Positions 8,660 to 17,449 of a stretch of DNA of 64,000 nucleotides are shown here, piece by piece. The notes under the pieces were generated by a model, which worked only from the letters and a program-made list of their open reading frames with translations, ran no database searches and was not told the DNA's origin. A program made the translations under genes and the position numbers. Source of the stretch: an uncultured Sulfuricurvum sp. (GTDB taxonomy: Bacteria > Campylobacterota > Campylobacteria > Campylobacterales > Sulfurimonadaceae); the NCBI GenBank assembly GCA_903844635.1, contig CAIMUF010000059.1:1-64000 (forward strand). Direction: 5' to 3'. Positions within the stretch are counted from its first letter, which is position 1. Every line of letters starts with the position of its first letter.

Positions 8660-9961
8660 TTAAAGTTGGTCTAAAATCTCACGTGCAACAATTCTGTCAT
8701 CAAATGGGAGATGTTGGTCATAAATAATCTGCGATGTTTCATCACCTTTACCCAGGATTAATACAACTTCATCACCTGTTCTATCGTGAAGAGCTTGCGC
8801 TATCGCGCTGCGTCGATTCACATTCACAAAAACTTTACTCTTATCGTCAATGCCCGCCAAGATTTCTTCTATGATGGTATCAGGATCTTCAAAACGGGGA
8901 TTGTCACTTGTCACATAGACTTTTTTGGAATACATGGCTGCGACTCGTCCCATTAAAGGTCTCTTAGAGCGATCACGGTCACCACCAGCACCAAACACAA
9001 CTAAGACTTCTTTTTCTTTAAGCGCATTAAGCACTTGCTCCATACCATCAGGAGTATGAGCAAAGTCGACGATTACCAAAGGTGATTCATTCACGACCTC
9101 CATACGTCCGCTCACTCCTCCAAAGTTTTCAACCACTTCAGTAATCTTTTCTAAAGAATCACCGCTCACCAAATGAACCGCAGCCATGGCAGCTGTTATA
9201 TTATAGAGATTAAAGAATCCGTGTAATGAGGTTGTAAACGTTACGTGTTCTTCAAAATGTTTTAGTATACCGCTCACGCCATTGTTGAGTGAATAGGCTA
9301 ATATTTTATAGGTTGCAGGATTTTCAATACCATAGGTAAAAGCATTTTTGAAGTTAAACTGTGCGCGAGGCTCATCTTTATTAATCAGTTTTTTAGACTC
9401 ATCTTGAAAAAAGAGATTTTTAATACGAATATATTCTTCAATACTTTCATGATAATCAAGATGATCTTGTGTAATATTGGTGAGAATTTTCAAATCAAAA
9501 TGTATCCCGGCAATCCGCTCCTGCTCAATTGCGTGTGAGCTTACTTCCATGATAAAATACTCACAACCGCTTTGAATTGCTTGCAGCATATGGCGATAGG
9601 TATTCAGGACAGTTGGGGTTGTAAGAGTTTTTTCCTCGACGCAGGTATCGTTCATAAAAAAACCGCGTGTCCCCTGCATCGCACATTTATGATCCAAATC
9701 AAGTAAAATTGAATAAATTGCACTTGCGGTTGTTGTTTTACCGTTTGTCCCTGTAATACCAATCACCTTGATCCGATTTAGACCAAAAAGGCTCCAACAT
9801 TCATCTGGAGTTAAAATAGTATGGGTTCCTCTGCTTTGTGCATCGGCTTTAAATTTTTCATTTTGTTTCGTTGCTAAAAATGCACATGACTCGTCACATT
9901 CCATTGAGTTTTCAGAAATATAACGATAAGGCTGGTTAGAAATCTCAATTTTCAAGCTCAT
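8660..9961 (-). CDS. murE: UDP-MurNAc-tripeptide synthetase (meso-DAP adding)
   Basis: This 433-residue Mur ligase has the ATP loop GTNGKTT at residues 71-77. The C-terminal DNPR motif (SDNPRFEDPD) predicts addition of meso-diaminopimelate to UDP-MurNAc-L-Ala-D-Glu in the cytoplasm. The annotated ATG directly abuts AGGAG. A TTG six bases further in, at 9955, has better spacing and may be the true start. Either start overlaps the TPR gene upstream, so translation is probably coupled. Confidence 0.95.
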   Translation of the reverse strand: MSLKIEISNQPYRYISENSMECDESCAFLATKQNEKFKADAQSRGTHTILTPDECWSLFGLNRIKVIGITGTNGKTTTASAIYSILLDLDHKCAMQGTRGFFMNDTCVEEKTLTTPTVLNTYRHMLQAIQSGCEYFIMEVSSHAIEQERIAGIHFDLKILTNITQDHLDYHESIEEYIRIKNLFFQDESKKLINKDEPRAQFNFKNAFTYGIENPATYKILAYSLNNGVSGILKHFEEHVTFTTSLHGFFNLYNITAAMAAVHLVSGDSLEKITEVVENFGGVSGRMEVVNESPLVIVDFAHTPDGMEQVLNALKEKEVLVVFGAGGDRDRSKRPLMGRVAAMYSKKVYVTSDNPRFEDPDTIIEEILAGIDDKSKVFVNVNRRSAIAQALHDRTGDEVVLILGKGDETSQIIYDQHLPFDDRIVAREILDQL

Positions 9962-10538
9962 CTCCTTTTGCTAAACGACGAAGAAGATTACGTAACTGTG
10001 TATCATTCGGATACACACCCAGTGCACTCTCCAAATAGCTCATTGCCATCTCTTTATATCCATTATCAATCAAATTATCCAAGAAATCAACAAAGTCTTC
10101 TTTTTCGGTAATAATAACGCGCGTCGAAAACATAATATTTTCAAAAATACGCTTGAAGTCATTTTCATTAAGAACTAATTCTTTAAATTCTGAGTACATA
10201 ATACCGTCAGCAAATTCTAACCGCTGACCAAGACCTTCACTAAACAATCCAGCTAATTGCTCTAATGTTCCATCCATTGTTTCAAGTATTTCAGAAATAA
10301 CAATATCAGCAGACTCTGCATCTTCATTGCGTAAAATAGCATAATAATCAAACAGTGCTTCCGCACCACCTTCACCGCTCATTGCTATATCGCACAAAAT
10401 GGCCCCATTATACGCTTCTTTTGATAAGGGGTCTTCACGCAGTACCAGAGAGTAATCTCTCAGAGCATCATTGTATTGACCCGCTAAAAAATGCTCATTT
10501 GCAAGAGTGAGGGTTTTGGAGTATTTGTTTGTTTTCAT
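9945..10538 (-). CDS. TPR-like conserved protein
   Basis: This 197-residue acidic helical protein has no signal peptide. Residues 10-45 (FLAGQYNDALRDYSLVLREDP) fit one tetratricopeptide repeat, and the C-terminus (YKEMAMSYLESALGVYPND) looks like another. Its place between nfu and murE is conserved in Campylobacter, as I recall. The function is unknown; a scaffold role is only a guess from the repeat type. Confidence 0.75.
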   Translation of the reverse strand: MKTNKYSKTLTLANEHFLAGQYNDALRDYSLVLREDPLSKEAYNGAILCDIAMSGEGGAEALFDYYAILRNEDAESADIVISEILETMDGTLEQLAGLFSEGLGQRLEFADGIMYSEFKELVLNENDFKRIFENIMFSTRVIITEKEDFVDFLDNLIDNGYKEMAMSYLESALGVYPNDTQLRNLLRRLAKGDELEN

Positions 10539-10582
10539 AATATCCCTCCAGAATTAATAACTATATCGTCAAAAACTAAAAA

Positions 10583-10858
10583 TTAAAGTGATTCAATTGA
10601 ATTTTCCATTCCATGTGGAACATTTACAACAGTTAATTCAGGGTGTATATCCATACGAAGTTGGCGTTCTACACCATACTTAAGAGTGTTTCCACTACTT
10701 CCGCATCCGACACACGCCCCTTGTAACTGTACATATACCGTTCCATTCTTAACATTTAAAAAAGCAATATCACCACCATCAAGCGCGAGGGAGGGACGTA
10801 CTTTATCAATAACGTGACGCACTGGTTGCATCAACTCTTCATCTGTGAAAGGAATCAT
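10583..10858 (-). CDS. NifU C-terminal domain (Nfu) iron-sulfur carrier
   Basis: This 91-residue stand-alone Nfu domain has the CVGCGSS motif (CX2C) that binds a transient 4Fe-4S cluster between two subunits. Such proteins deliver clusters to apo-enzymes. AAGGG precedes the ATG. It heads the run nfu, TPR protein, murE. Several iron-sulfur proteins nearby (radical SAM, ferredoxin) are possible clients, which is inference. Confidence 0.9.
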   Translation of the reverse strand: MIPFTDEELMQPVRHVIDKVRPSLALDGGDIAFLNVKNGTVYVQLQGACVGCGSSGNTLKYGVERQLRMDIHPELTVVNVPHGMENSIESL

Positions 10859-10977
10859 ATTATTTACCCTTTTTTTACTGCGAATTCATCATGACACTAT
10901 AAGAAATTTGGACTAAACAAGGAGTAATACGATAATGGTAATTTTTAGATGCAGTTCTTTTTTAAGCGGTGGGGGTG

Positions 10978-11000
10978 TTGAACTCGTTAAACGAGTTCAA
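10978..11000 (-). terminator. Stem-loop spanning the rplQ stop codon
   Basis: A perfect 9-bp stem (10978-10986 with 10992-11000) has a 5-base loop that contains the rplQ TAA. The last rplQ codons form the 5' arm. No U-run follows, so it may act as an mRNA end-stabiliser or a weak terminator of the alpha operon. Confidence 0.5.
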
Positions 11001-11337
11001 TAGTTGCCATATGGGTAGCATCACCACGACGAATACGAGTTTTAACGATACGAGTATATCCGCCGTTACGCTCAGTATATTTAGGAGCAACTTCACCAAG
11101 AAGGTTTTTTGTTGCTTCTTTATTTTGTAAAACAGCAAATATTGAGCGATGCGCATTTGCATCACCAACACGTGCTGTTGTAATTAATTTTTCAGCAAAT
11201 GAACGTAATTCTTTTGCTTTAATCAACGTGGTTTCAATTTTACCATGCTCAAACAATGCAATACTAAGGTTAGTTAACAAAGCTTCACGATGTGAACTTG
11301 TTCGACCTAACTTACGGTATCCGTGGCGATGTCTCAT
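10987..11337 (-). CDS. rplQ: Ribosomal protein L17
   Basis: The 116-residue protein begins [12 protein letters not shown], the invariant L17 start, and has the usual bacterial length. It is part of the large ribosomal subunit near the tunnel exit. It is the last gene of the alpha operon, 93 bases after rpoA. Confidence 0.97.
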   Translation of the reverse strand: MRHRHGYRKLGRTSSHREALLTNLSIALFEHGKIETTLIKAKELRSFAEKLITTARVGDANAHRSIFAVLQNKEATKNLLGEVAPKYTERNGGYTRIVKTRIRRGDATHMATIELV

Positions 11338-11430
11338 GAGATCTCCTACTTTTATTTTTATACGTGGTAAGAATTTAATTCCTTCCCTACGTTAACACTG
11401 GGATTACTTTAATAGTAAACCCAAGGCTGC

Positions 11431-12426
11431 TTATTCAGCTTCTATTTTCTTTTTGATTGCACTGACTAAATCATCTGCAAGCTCTTGTCCAACAGCATAA
11501 CCGAATTCAGTAATTTTTTCTAAAATTTCTTCAAACGATTTTTTACCGAGGTTTTTAACTTCTTTCAAATCATTTTGGCTCATCATAACGATTTCACCAA
11601 TGTATTTGATATTTGAACGGTCCAAGCAGTTAAAGCTACGTGCGCTTAATCCAAGCTCTTCAATACGTGCACCTAAACGTTTAAGTTCAGGATGTTCGTC
11701 ATTACGTTCAACCGTTGGATTGGCTGATTTGATACTCACTTCACTGTTAAAAACAGCCATTTGAGCGTACATAACATCCAAAGCATTTTTAAATGCATCC
11801 ACTGGAGAAATTTGTCCATCCGTGACGATGTTGATGATTACTTTTTCAAAATTTGGATTATCTTCCACAAGAACATTGTCAATTGCGTATGTCGCACGAC
11901 GAACTGGTGTAAAATAAGCATCCAAAGCGATGTAACCATCACCCAGCAATTCACGAATATCTTCACTTGCAACATATCCGATACCTTGGTAAATTTTGAT
12001 TGAAAAATTTAGTGTTGCATCTTCATTTAATGTTGCTAAAAATTCATTTGGAGTAACGATTTCAACATCGTCATTTTCCAAATCACTGCCGTGAATTTCG
12101 CAAGGGCCTGCAAAAGTATAAGCAATCTCTTTTTCTTTAAGACCGTTTTTTAATTTAAAACGAATCCCTTTGAGGTTGATAATAAAATCTGAAATATCTT
12201 CAAGCATACCGCGCACAGAGTCAAACTCATGCTTAGCACCCTCGATTTTAATCCCGATTGGAGCAAACCCAACTGAGCTGCTTAACAAAAAGCGGCGAAT
12301 CGGGTGAGCAATCGAAACCGCATATCCTGTTTCAAATGGATACGCAATAATATTCGCTTCATTCGCGCTGATTTGTTCAACGACAAACTCTTTTGGTAGA
12401 AGCGGAGAAGTTTTAATTTTTTTCAT
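11431..12426 (-). CDS. rpoA: RNA polymerase alpha subunit
   Basis: This 331-residue protein has the N-terminal assembly domain (residues 1-230) and a C-terminal domain with the [11 protein letters not shown] and [15 protein letters not shown] helices. In other bacteria the C-terminal domain contacts UP elements and activators. The expected order rpsM, rpsK, rpsD, rpoA, rplQ is intact. A short GCTG/CAGC stem around the stop codon is visible but weak. Confidence 0.98.
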   Translation of the reverse strand: MKKIKTSPLLPKEFVVEQISANEANIIAYPFETGYAVSIAHPIRRFLLSSSVGFAPIGIKIEGAKHEFDSVRGMLEDISDFIINLKGIRFKLKNGLKEKEIAYTFAGPCEIHGSDLENDDVEIVTPNEFLATLNEDATLNFSIKIYQGIGYVASEDIRELLGDGYIALDAYFTPVRRATYAIDNVLVEDNPNFEKVIINIVTDGQISPVDAFKNALDVMYAQMAVFNSEVSIKSANPTVERNDEHPELKRLGARIEELGLSARSFNCLDRSNIKYIGEIVMMSQNDLKEVKNLGKKSFEEILEKITEFGYAVGQELADDLVSAIKKKIEAE

Positions 12427-12449
12427 GCTGAGTGCCCTTTATTTAGTGA

Positions 12450-13076
12450 TTATTTCGAGTAAAGCTCAACGATTAGACGCTCTTCAACAGGAATAACAAC
12501 CTCTTCACGCTCTGGAAGACGTGTAAAGATACCAAATACTTTTGCTTGATCGATATCAACCCATCCAGCAAGACCTGTTTGGTTTGTAAGCTCCATCGCA
12601 CGAACAACTTGGTTATTCTTTTTGCTTTTTTCGTTAATCTCAATTTTCTGTCCCGGTTTAACACGGTAAGAAGGGATATCAACACGCTTTCCATCAACGA
12701 GTACGTGACAGTGATTTACCAATTGACGTGCAAAACGACGAGTCGTTGCAAAGCCCATACGATAAACAACATTGTCAAGACGCTGCTCTAATAACATTAC
12801 TAAGTTCGTACCAGTATTTCCTTGACGACGCTTTGCTTCATCAAACAATGAACGCATTTGCTTTTCGCTCAAACCGTACATGAACTTCGCTTTTTGTTTT
12901 TCACGAAGCTGTGTACCGTATTCAGAAATTTTAGTACGACGTTGACCGTGCTGACCAGGTCCGTAAGGACGTTTGTCGAGAGCACTTTTACCTGCTAAGC
13001 GACGCTCGCCTTTTAGGCCAAGGCTTACACCGAATCTTCTTTCGATTTTTTCTACGGGTCCTCTATATCTTGCCAT
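12450..13076 (-). CDS. rpsD: Ribosomal protein S4
   Basis: The 208-residue protein starts MARYRGP and has an S4 RNA-binding domain ([15 protein letters not shown] through [13 protein letters not shown]). It is a primary 16S rRNA binder and in other bacteria a translational repressor of this operon. The N-terminal zinc-finger cysteines of some S4 proteins are absent (C- type). Confidence 0.98.
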   Translation of the reverse strand: MARYRGPVEKIERRFGVSLGLKGERRLAGKSALDKRPYGPGQHGQRRTKISEYGTQLREKQKAKFMYGLSEKQMRSLFDEAKRRQGNTGTNLVMLLEQRLDNVVYRMGFATTRRFARQLVNHCHVLVDGKRVDIPSYRVKPGQKIEINEKSKKNNQVVRAMELTNQTGLAGWVDIDQAKVFGIFTRLPEREEVVIPVEERLIVELYSK

Positions 13077-13087
13077 ACCTTAGCTCC

Positions 13088-13480
13088 TTACACGCGTCGG
13101 CGCTTAGGCGCACGACAACCATTGTGTGGTAGTGGAGTAACGTCTTTCATATAAGAAACACGTAAACCCTCGATAGCACCAACACTTTTAACTGCAGTTT
13201 CACGGCCAGAACCTGGACCCTGAACTTTAATTCCCACTTCTTTAATACCGTGGACCATTGCTTTACCCATCGCATCTTCTACTGCTTGTTGAGCAGCAAA
13301 AGGAGTCGATTTTTTAGATCCTTTGAAACCAAGCGCACCAGCTGAGCTCCATGCGATCATGTTACCCATCTCGTCCGTTACGGTTACAAGAGTATTATTG
13401 AATGATGCTAGGATATGCACGATACCCTTAGCAATATTCTTTTTAATAACTTTTTTACGGGTTGCTTTTCTTTTTGCCAT
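13088..13480 (-). CDS. rpsK: Ribosomal protein S11
   Basis: The 130-residue protein has the lysine- and arginine-rich N-terminus and the NNTLVTVTD and [12 protein letters not shown] motifs of S11, at the usual length. It forms part of the small-subunit platform. It sits 11 bases from both rpsM and rpsD. Confidence 0.98.
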   Translation of the reverse strand: MAKRKATRKKVIKKNIAKGIVHILASFNNTLVTVTDEMGNMIAWSSAGALGFKGSKKSTPFAAQQAVEDAMGKAMVHGIKEVGIKVQGPGSGRETAVKSVGAIEGLRVSYMKDVTPLPHNGCRAPKRRRV

Positions 13481-13491
13481 ACGCTAATCCC

Positions 13492-13863
13492 TTATCTTGT
13501 GGCTGAGCCGACAGTTTTCTTCTTACCTTTGCGGGTACGAGCATTAGTTTTGGTTTTTTGACCACGGCATGGGAGACTTTTACGATGACGAAGACCACGG
13601 TAAGAACCGATATCCATCAACGCTTTAATATCCATAGCAACTTGCTTACGAAGGTCACCTTCTACGATGACATTGCTAGCACGAATCTCTTTTGCGATTG
13701 TTGCAGCATCATCTTCGCTAAGCTCATATACACGCTTGTTATAATCAAGCCCAGTAGCATCTAAAATCTTACGTGATGTATGTAAACCGATACCATAGAT
13801 ATAAGTTAATGCATACTCTAGACGTTTTTTCTTAGGTAAGTCCACACCAGCAATACGTGCCAT
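13492..13863 (-). CDS. rpsM: Ribosomal protein S13
   Basis: The 123-residue protein starts [10 protein letters not shown] and ends in the basic tail [16 protein letters not shown] that contacts the P-site tRNA and 16S rRNA. It follows rpmJ by two bases. Confidence 0.98.
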   Translation of the reverse strand: MARIAGVDLPKKKRLEYALTYIYGIGLHTSRKILDATGLDYNKRVYELSEDDAATIAKEIRASNVIVEGDLRKQVAMDIKALMDIGSYRGLRHRKSLPCRGQKTKTNARTRKGKKKTVGSATR

Positions 13864-13865
13864 GC

Positions 13866-13979
13866 TTATCCTTGTCTTTGTTTATGTTTTGGGGTTTTGC
13901 ATATTACGCGAACAACCCCTTTGCGCTTGACGATTTTACAATCGTCGCACATTTTCTTCACTGAAGAACGAACTTTCAT
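13866..13979 (-). CDS. rpmJ: Ribosomal protein L36
   Basis: This 37-residue gene starts [15 protein letters not shown] and ends KHKQRQG. The zinc ligands CX2C, a later Cys (VICKT) and a His are present, so it is the zinc-binding form. ATG is at 13977-13979 with GGAG upstream. It opens the alpha operon. infA and secY, often next to rpmJ, are not upstream here; hom follows instead. Confidence 0.96.
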   Translation of the reverse strand: MKVRSSVKKMCDDCKIVKRKGVVRVICKTPKHKQRQG

Positions 13980-14109
13980 TGTCAAGCTCCGATGTTATAA
14001 TCCTTTGCCTATCTCGTAGGTGCACATCATACGCACCAATACTTGTAACTACGCCAACGCAGTTAAAAATATTCAATGTTGCTTGTCCAAGATGGCAAAG
14101 TGGACGCGT

Positions 14110-14115
14110 ATTGTA
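14110..14115 (-). promoter_or_regulatory. Candidate -10 element for the alpha operon
   Basis: TACAAT on the minus strand lies about 130 bases upstream of rpmJ. This would give a leader of roughly 120 nucleotides. A second weaker candidate, TATAAC, lies nearer to rpmJ. The 272-base gap 13980-14251 holds no gene I can defend. Confidence 0.35.
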
Positions 14116-14231
14116 CATAAGTTTACGTTAAAGTTTTATTAAGGTGATATGAGAGTTTTTATGCCTCAAAAAGGCAAGATATAATAAGCAAAGCAACTAG
14201 CAGAAAAAAAATAACTTTCTTTTGTGTTATC

Positions 14232-14269
14232 TAAAATGATAAGAATTCTATTTATACAATTCTTATCAT
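14232..14269 (-). terminator. Terminator hairpin overlapping the end of hom
   Basis: A perfect 12-bp stem pairs 14236-14247 with 14258-14269. The 10-base loop contains the hom stop TAA, and four T residues follow on the minus strand. It fits an AT-rich intrinsic terminator whose 5' arm is coding sequence. Confidence 0.65.
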
Positions 14270-15511
14270 ATAAGGAGTTTCGAGAACTGTATCCAATGTT
14301 TCAAGTTCAAGCATAAGTGATCTAATTGATTTTTCGGTCGCTTCATGGGTAGAAATCAATAAATGAGCACATTCTTGTGCAAAGGGACGCTGTATCATCG
14401 CCTCTATAGATATAGCATGATCAGCAAAGAGCTGAGTGATTTTAGCCAAAATCCCTGCTTTATCAGTAATACGAAGTCGTAAATAATATTTCGAACGAAT
14501 ATCATCAGCACTTTTAAGACGCAATCCCTCTTCAAGCGGGTGATTAAATCCAAGCATTGGTGAGCGTTTTCCTGAACGGACAATATCAATAATATTAGCA
14601 ACGACAGCACTGGCCGTCGCATTTCCGCCGGCACCAGGTCCATAGTAAAGTGTTTCACCAACACGATCACCTACAACACTGATACCGTTCATAACGCCAT
14701 CGATCTTAGCAATCATCGCCTCTTGCTTAACGAGTGTAGCGTGAACTCGCAGTTCTACTTCTGCTCCATCTCGCTTAGCAATACCTAAAAGCTTGATGGT
14801 GTATCCAAACTCTTTTGCGAAGGCAATATCGGCTTGGGTAATGCCCTCAATTCCCTCTATCAGTATCTCTTCAGGTTTAGCATCAATCCCATAGGCAATG
14901 GATGCCAAAATAAGAAGTTTATGTGCCGCATCAAATCCGCCGATGTCAAAAGTAGGATCTGCTTCTGCATACCCTAAAGCCTGCGCTTCAGCTAAAACTT
15001 CATCAAAAGCAACGCCCTCTTCCATCATTTTTGTGAGCATAAAGTTACACGTGCCGTTCATAATTCCCATAATGGAAAGAATATGATTAGCAGAAAGTCC
15101 ATCACGCAATGCGTTAATAATAGGAATTCCCCCGGCAACACTCGCTTCAAATTCAAACGGCAAATCACCTGCAATCTCTTGCAGTTCATAACGGTGATAC
15201 GCGAGAAGTGCCTTATTGGCTGTAACAATCGCTTTCTTACTTGCTAATGCACTTTTTAAAAGTTCAAACGGAAGCTCAACGCCTCCCATCAATTCAACAA
15301 TAATATCAATCTCAGGATCATTGATAATCTCATACGGATCCGTGGTAATTGCAATACTTAAATCACTGACTTTACTGACGTCACGAACAGCACCACTTTT
15401 AACAACAATATCTTCACCGGCACGTGCTGAAATAATGGCAGCATTTTCTTCTAAAATCTCAACAACGGCACGACCTACTGTTCCAACGCCTAACACACCA
15501 ACACGAATCAC
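14252..15511 (-). CDS. hom: Homoserine dehydrogenase
   Basis: This 419-residue protein has an N-terminal Rossmann motif GVLGVGTVGRAV, the catalytic domain (NGTCNFMLTKM, GYAEADPTFDIGGFDAAHK) and a C-terminal ACT domain (LRITDKAGILAKITQLF) for feedback control, probably by threonine. It reduces aspartate semialdehyde to homoserine. It abuts the aminotransferase gene with no gap, the order known from Campylobacter. Confidence 0.96.
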   Translation of the reverse strand: MIRVGVLGVGTVGRAVVEILEENAAIISARAGEDIVVKSGAVRDVSKVSDLSIAITTDPYEIINDPEIDIIVELMGGVELPFELLKSALASKKAIVTANKALLAYHRYELQEIAGDLPFEFEASVAGGIPIINALRDGLSANHILSIMGIMNGTCNFMLTKMMEEGVAFDEVLAEAQALGYAEADPTFDIGGFDAAHKLLILASIAYGIDAKPEEILIEGIEGITQADIAFAKEFGYTIKLLGIAKRDGAEVELRVHATLVKQEAMIAKIDGVMNGISVVGDRVGETLYYGPGAGGNATASAVVANIIDIVRSGKRSPMLGFNHPLEEGLRLKSADDIRSKYYLRLRITDKAGILAKITQLFADHAISIEAMIQRPFAQECAHLLISTHEATEKSIRSLMLELETLDTVLETPYMIRIV

Positions 15512-16732
15512 TTATGCACCCTTACATTCAAACTGCTGTAAAAAGTTTTTGATATTTTTTGCTGCTTGTCGTATACGTTTATCATTTTCAATCAAAGCAA
15601 TACGAACATATTCGTCCCCGTATTCTCCAAAACCAATTCCTGGAGCAACAGCTACGTTAGCTTCTACTAAAAGACGTTTTGAAAATTCTAAGCTCCCTAA
15701 ATGTCGAGCGCATTCCGGTATACGTGCCCATACAAACATAGAAGCTTGATTACGACGAACCGGCCATCCGACACGGTTAAATGCTTCAAGTAAAACATCT
15801 TGGCGATGATCATACTTGTCCGTAATTTCTTGAACACAGCTTTGATCACCTTGAAGTGCTATCGTTGCTGCTACTTGAATCGGCGTAAACATTCCGTAAT
15901 CCAACCAGCTTTTAATCTTTTGAAGTGCTCCAATGAGTTTAGGATTTCCAACAAAGAATCCTACACGCCATCCTGCCATATTGTAGCTTTTTGAGAGAGT
16001 AAAGCTCTCAACTGCCACATCTTTTGCTCCTGGTACAGACATAATCGATGGAGTTTTGTATCCATCAAATGTCAAATCGCCATACGCAATATCACTAATA
16101 ATGTAAAAACGTTCACGTTTTGCCATAGCAACAATACGAGTATAAAACTCAGGAGTAACGGTAGCTGTCGTCGGATTGTGAGGAAAGTTTACCACTACAT
16201 ATTTCGGTTTAGGAAATGAGATGTGAAATGCTTGTTCTAAGCGCTCAAAAAAGAGATCTTCTTCCACTTTGTAATCTTCATCAAATGGTAATTCCATCTT
16301 TTGAACATTTCCGCCTGCAAGTATGAATGCATAGGAATGGATAGGATAGGTAGGATCAGGAACAACAGCAACATCTCCAGGATTAGTAATAGCGTAGGCC
16401 AGGTGAGCATATCCCTCTTTTGAACCCATTGTTGCAACCGCTTCAGTTTCAGGATCAAGATCAACGTCATAACGGCGTTTGTACCAATCACAAATCGCTC
16501 CACGAAGCTTTGGAATCCCTTTTGATGCTGAATAACCATGTGTTTTGGTTTTTTGAGCCGATTCGATCAGTTTTTCGCGAATATGCTCTGGGGTGTCACC
16601 GTCAGGATTTCCCATACTAAAATCAATAACATCCGCACCAGCGCGTCTGCGAGCCATTTTTAGCTCATTTACTTCAGCAAAAACGTATTTTGGAAGTCGT
16701 TTAATTCGATCAAATTGGATTTCATCAAACAT
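15512..16732 (-). CDS. PLP-dependent class I aminotransferase
   Basis: This 406-residue fold-type I aminotransferase has the PLP lysine in TLSKSYNMAGWRVGF and the conserved NFPHNPTTATV motif. It resembles the AlaC/DapL-like group annotated as aspartate or alanine aminotransferase in this phylum. Being directly before hom, it could feed amino groups in the aspartate family, but its substrate is not settled by sequence. Confidence 0.88.
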   Translation of the reverse strand: MFDEIQFDRIKRLPKYVFAEVNELKMARRRAGADVIDFSMGNPDGDTPEHIREKLIESAQKTKTHGYSASKGIPKLRGAICDWYKRRYDVDLDPETEAVATMGSKEGYAHLAYAITNPGDVAVVPDPTYPIHSYAFILAGGNVQKMELPFDEDYKVEEDLFFERLEQAFHISFPKPKYVVVNFPHNPTTATVTPEFYTRIVAMAKRERFYIISDIAYGDLTFDGYKTPSIMSVPGAKDVAVESFTLSKSYNMAGWRVGFFVGNPKLIGALQKIKSWLDYGMFTPIQVAATIALQGDQSCVQEITDKYDHRQDVLLEAFNRVGWPVRRNQASMFVWARIPECARHLGSLEFSKRLLVEANVAVAPGIGFGEYGDEYVRIALIENDKRIRQAAKNIKNFLQQFECKGA

Positions 16733-16762
16733 AATGTGTACCTACCATTAAAAAATTGTGCA

Positions 16763-16768
16763 ATTCTA
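16763..16768 (-). promoter_or_regulatory. Extended -10 element before the aminotransferase-hom operon
   Basis: TGCTAGAAT on the minus strand forms an extended -10 about 30 bases upstream of the aminotransferase start at 16732, inside the 90-base gap after the secreted-protein gene. Confidence 0.45.
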
Positions 16769-16822
16769 GCACTTTTCGACTACTCTCAAGCTTATAAAGG
16801 TATTTTTATTCCCTTATTTCTT

Positions 16823-17449
16823 TTACTTGCTGTTTTCTATCCATGTCCCCTCTTTGAGAAGTTTCATCCCGTTGGTATTGGCAACTTTCAAATACATTGC
16901 CCCCTCAGGTAATGTAAAACTCATCGTCTCTTGTGACTTAAAGGTGCGAAGTGAACTAAGAACTTCCATATTGGCGTCTAATACGGCTATTTCTGGATAC
17001 CATTTATTACCATAAGGCGCTTCAATGGTTAATGCACTGGATTGATTAACGGCAAACCATGCAGGAACGACCATTTTTTCCATTTGAGCACCTTCATCAG
17101 GGGTAATCGCGGGTATTTGCCAAAGAACTGAAGATGCGTCTATCTTAAAGCTCCATGTTTTCTCATGTACAGTTCCTGCTGTAATGATCAGGGCATTGTC
17201 ACGTAAAATTTCATTAAAGTATTTGAGATCGAAAACTTTTCTGCCACTCAAAGAAATTCCCATGCGAGTCATCTCACCATCACTTTCATAATGATGTATA
17301 TTGACACGCTGCCCGACAGTGTTGAACGCTTGAGTAATAATTTTTGTTGAAAGGATACTTCCACGGATAACTTGTAAATTTACTTCTGCTTTAATATCAG
17401 CCGCAACTAATGAAAATGTAAAAATCACGAACCAAATAAGAAGCTTCAC
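16823..17449 (-). CDS. Conserved secreted protein of unknown function
   Basis: This 208-residue protein has a clear Sec signal peptide (MKLLIWFVIFTFSLVAA, cleavage near residue 17-20). The rest is predicted beta-rich and soluble, so probably periplasmic. No known motif was recognised. GTG starts inside the TAG stop of the RodZ-like gene, so the two are translationally coupled and probably work together. The pair is conserved in the same place in Campylobacter, as I recall. Confidence 0.75.
   Translation of the reverse strand: MKLLIWFVIFTFSLVAADIKAEVNLQVIRGSILSTKIITQAFNTVGQRVNIHHYESDGEMTRMGISLSGRKVFDLKYFNEILRDNALIITAGTVHEKTWSFKIDASSVLWQIPAITPDEGAQMEKMVVPAWFAVNQSSALTIEAPYGNKWYPEIAVLDANMEVLSSLRTFKSQETMSFTLPEGAMYLKVANTNGMKLLKEGTWIENSK

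Noticed and set aside
13936-14118. A 60-residue frame upstream of rpmJ as a degenerate infA
   Set aside because: GVVTSIGAYDVHLRD has a faint OB-fold look, but the rest does not align with IF-1, there is no ribosome site, and it overlaps rpmJ in another frame.
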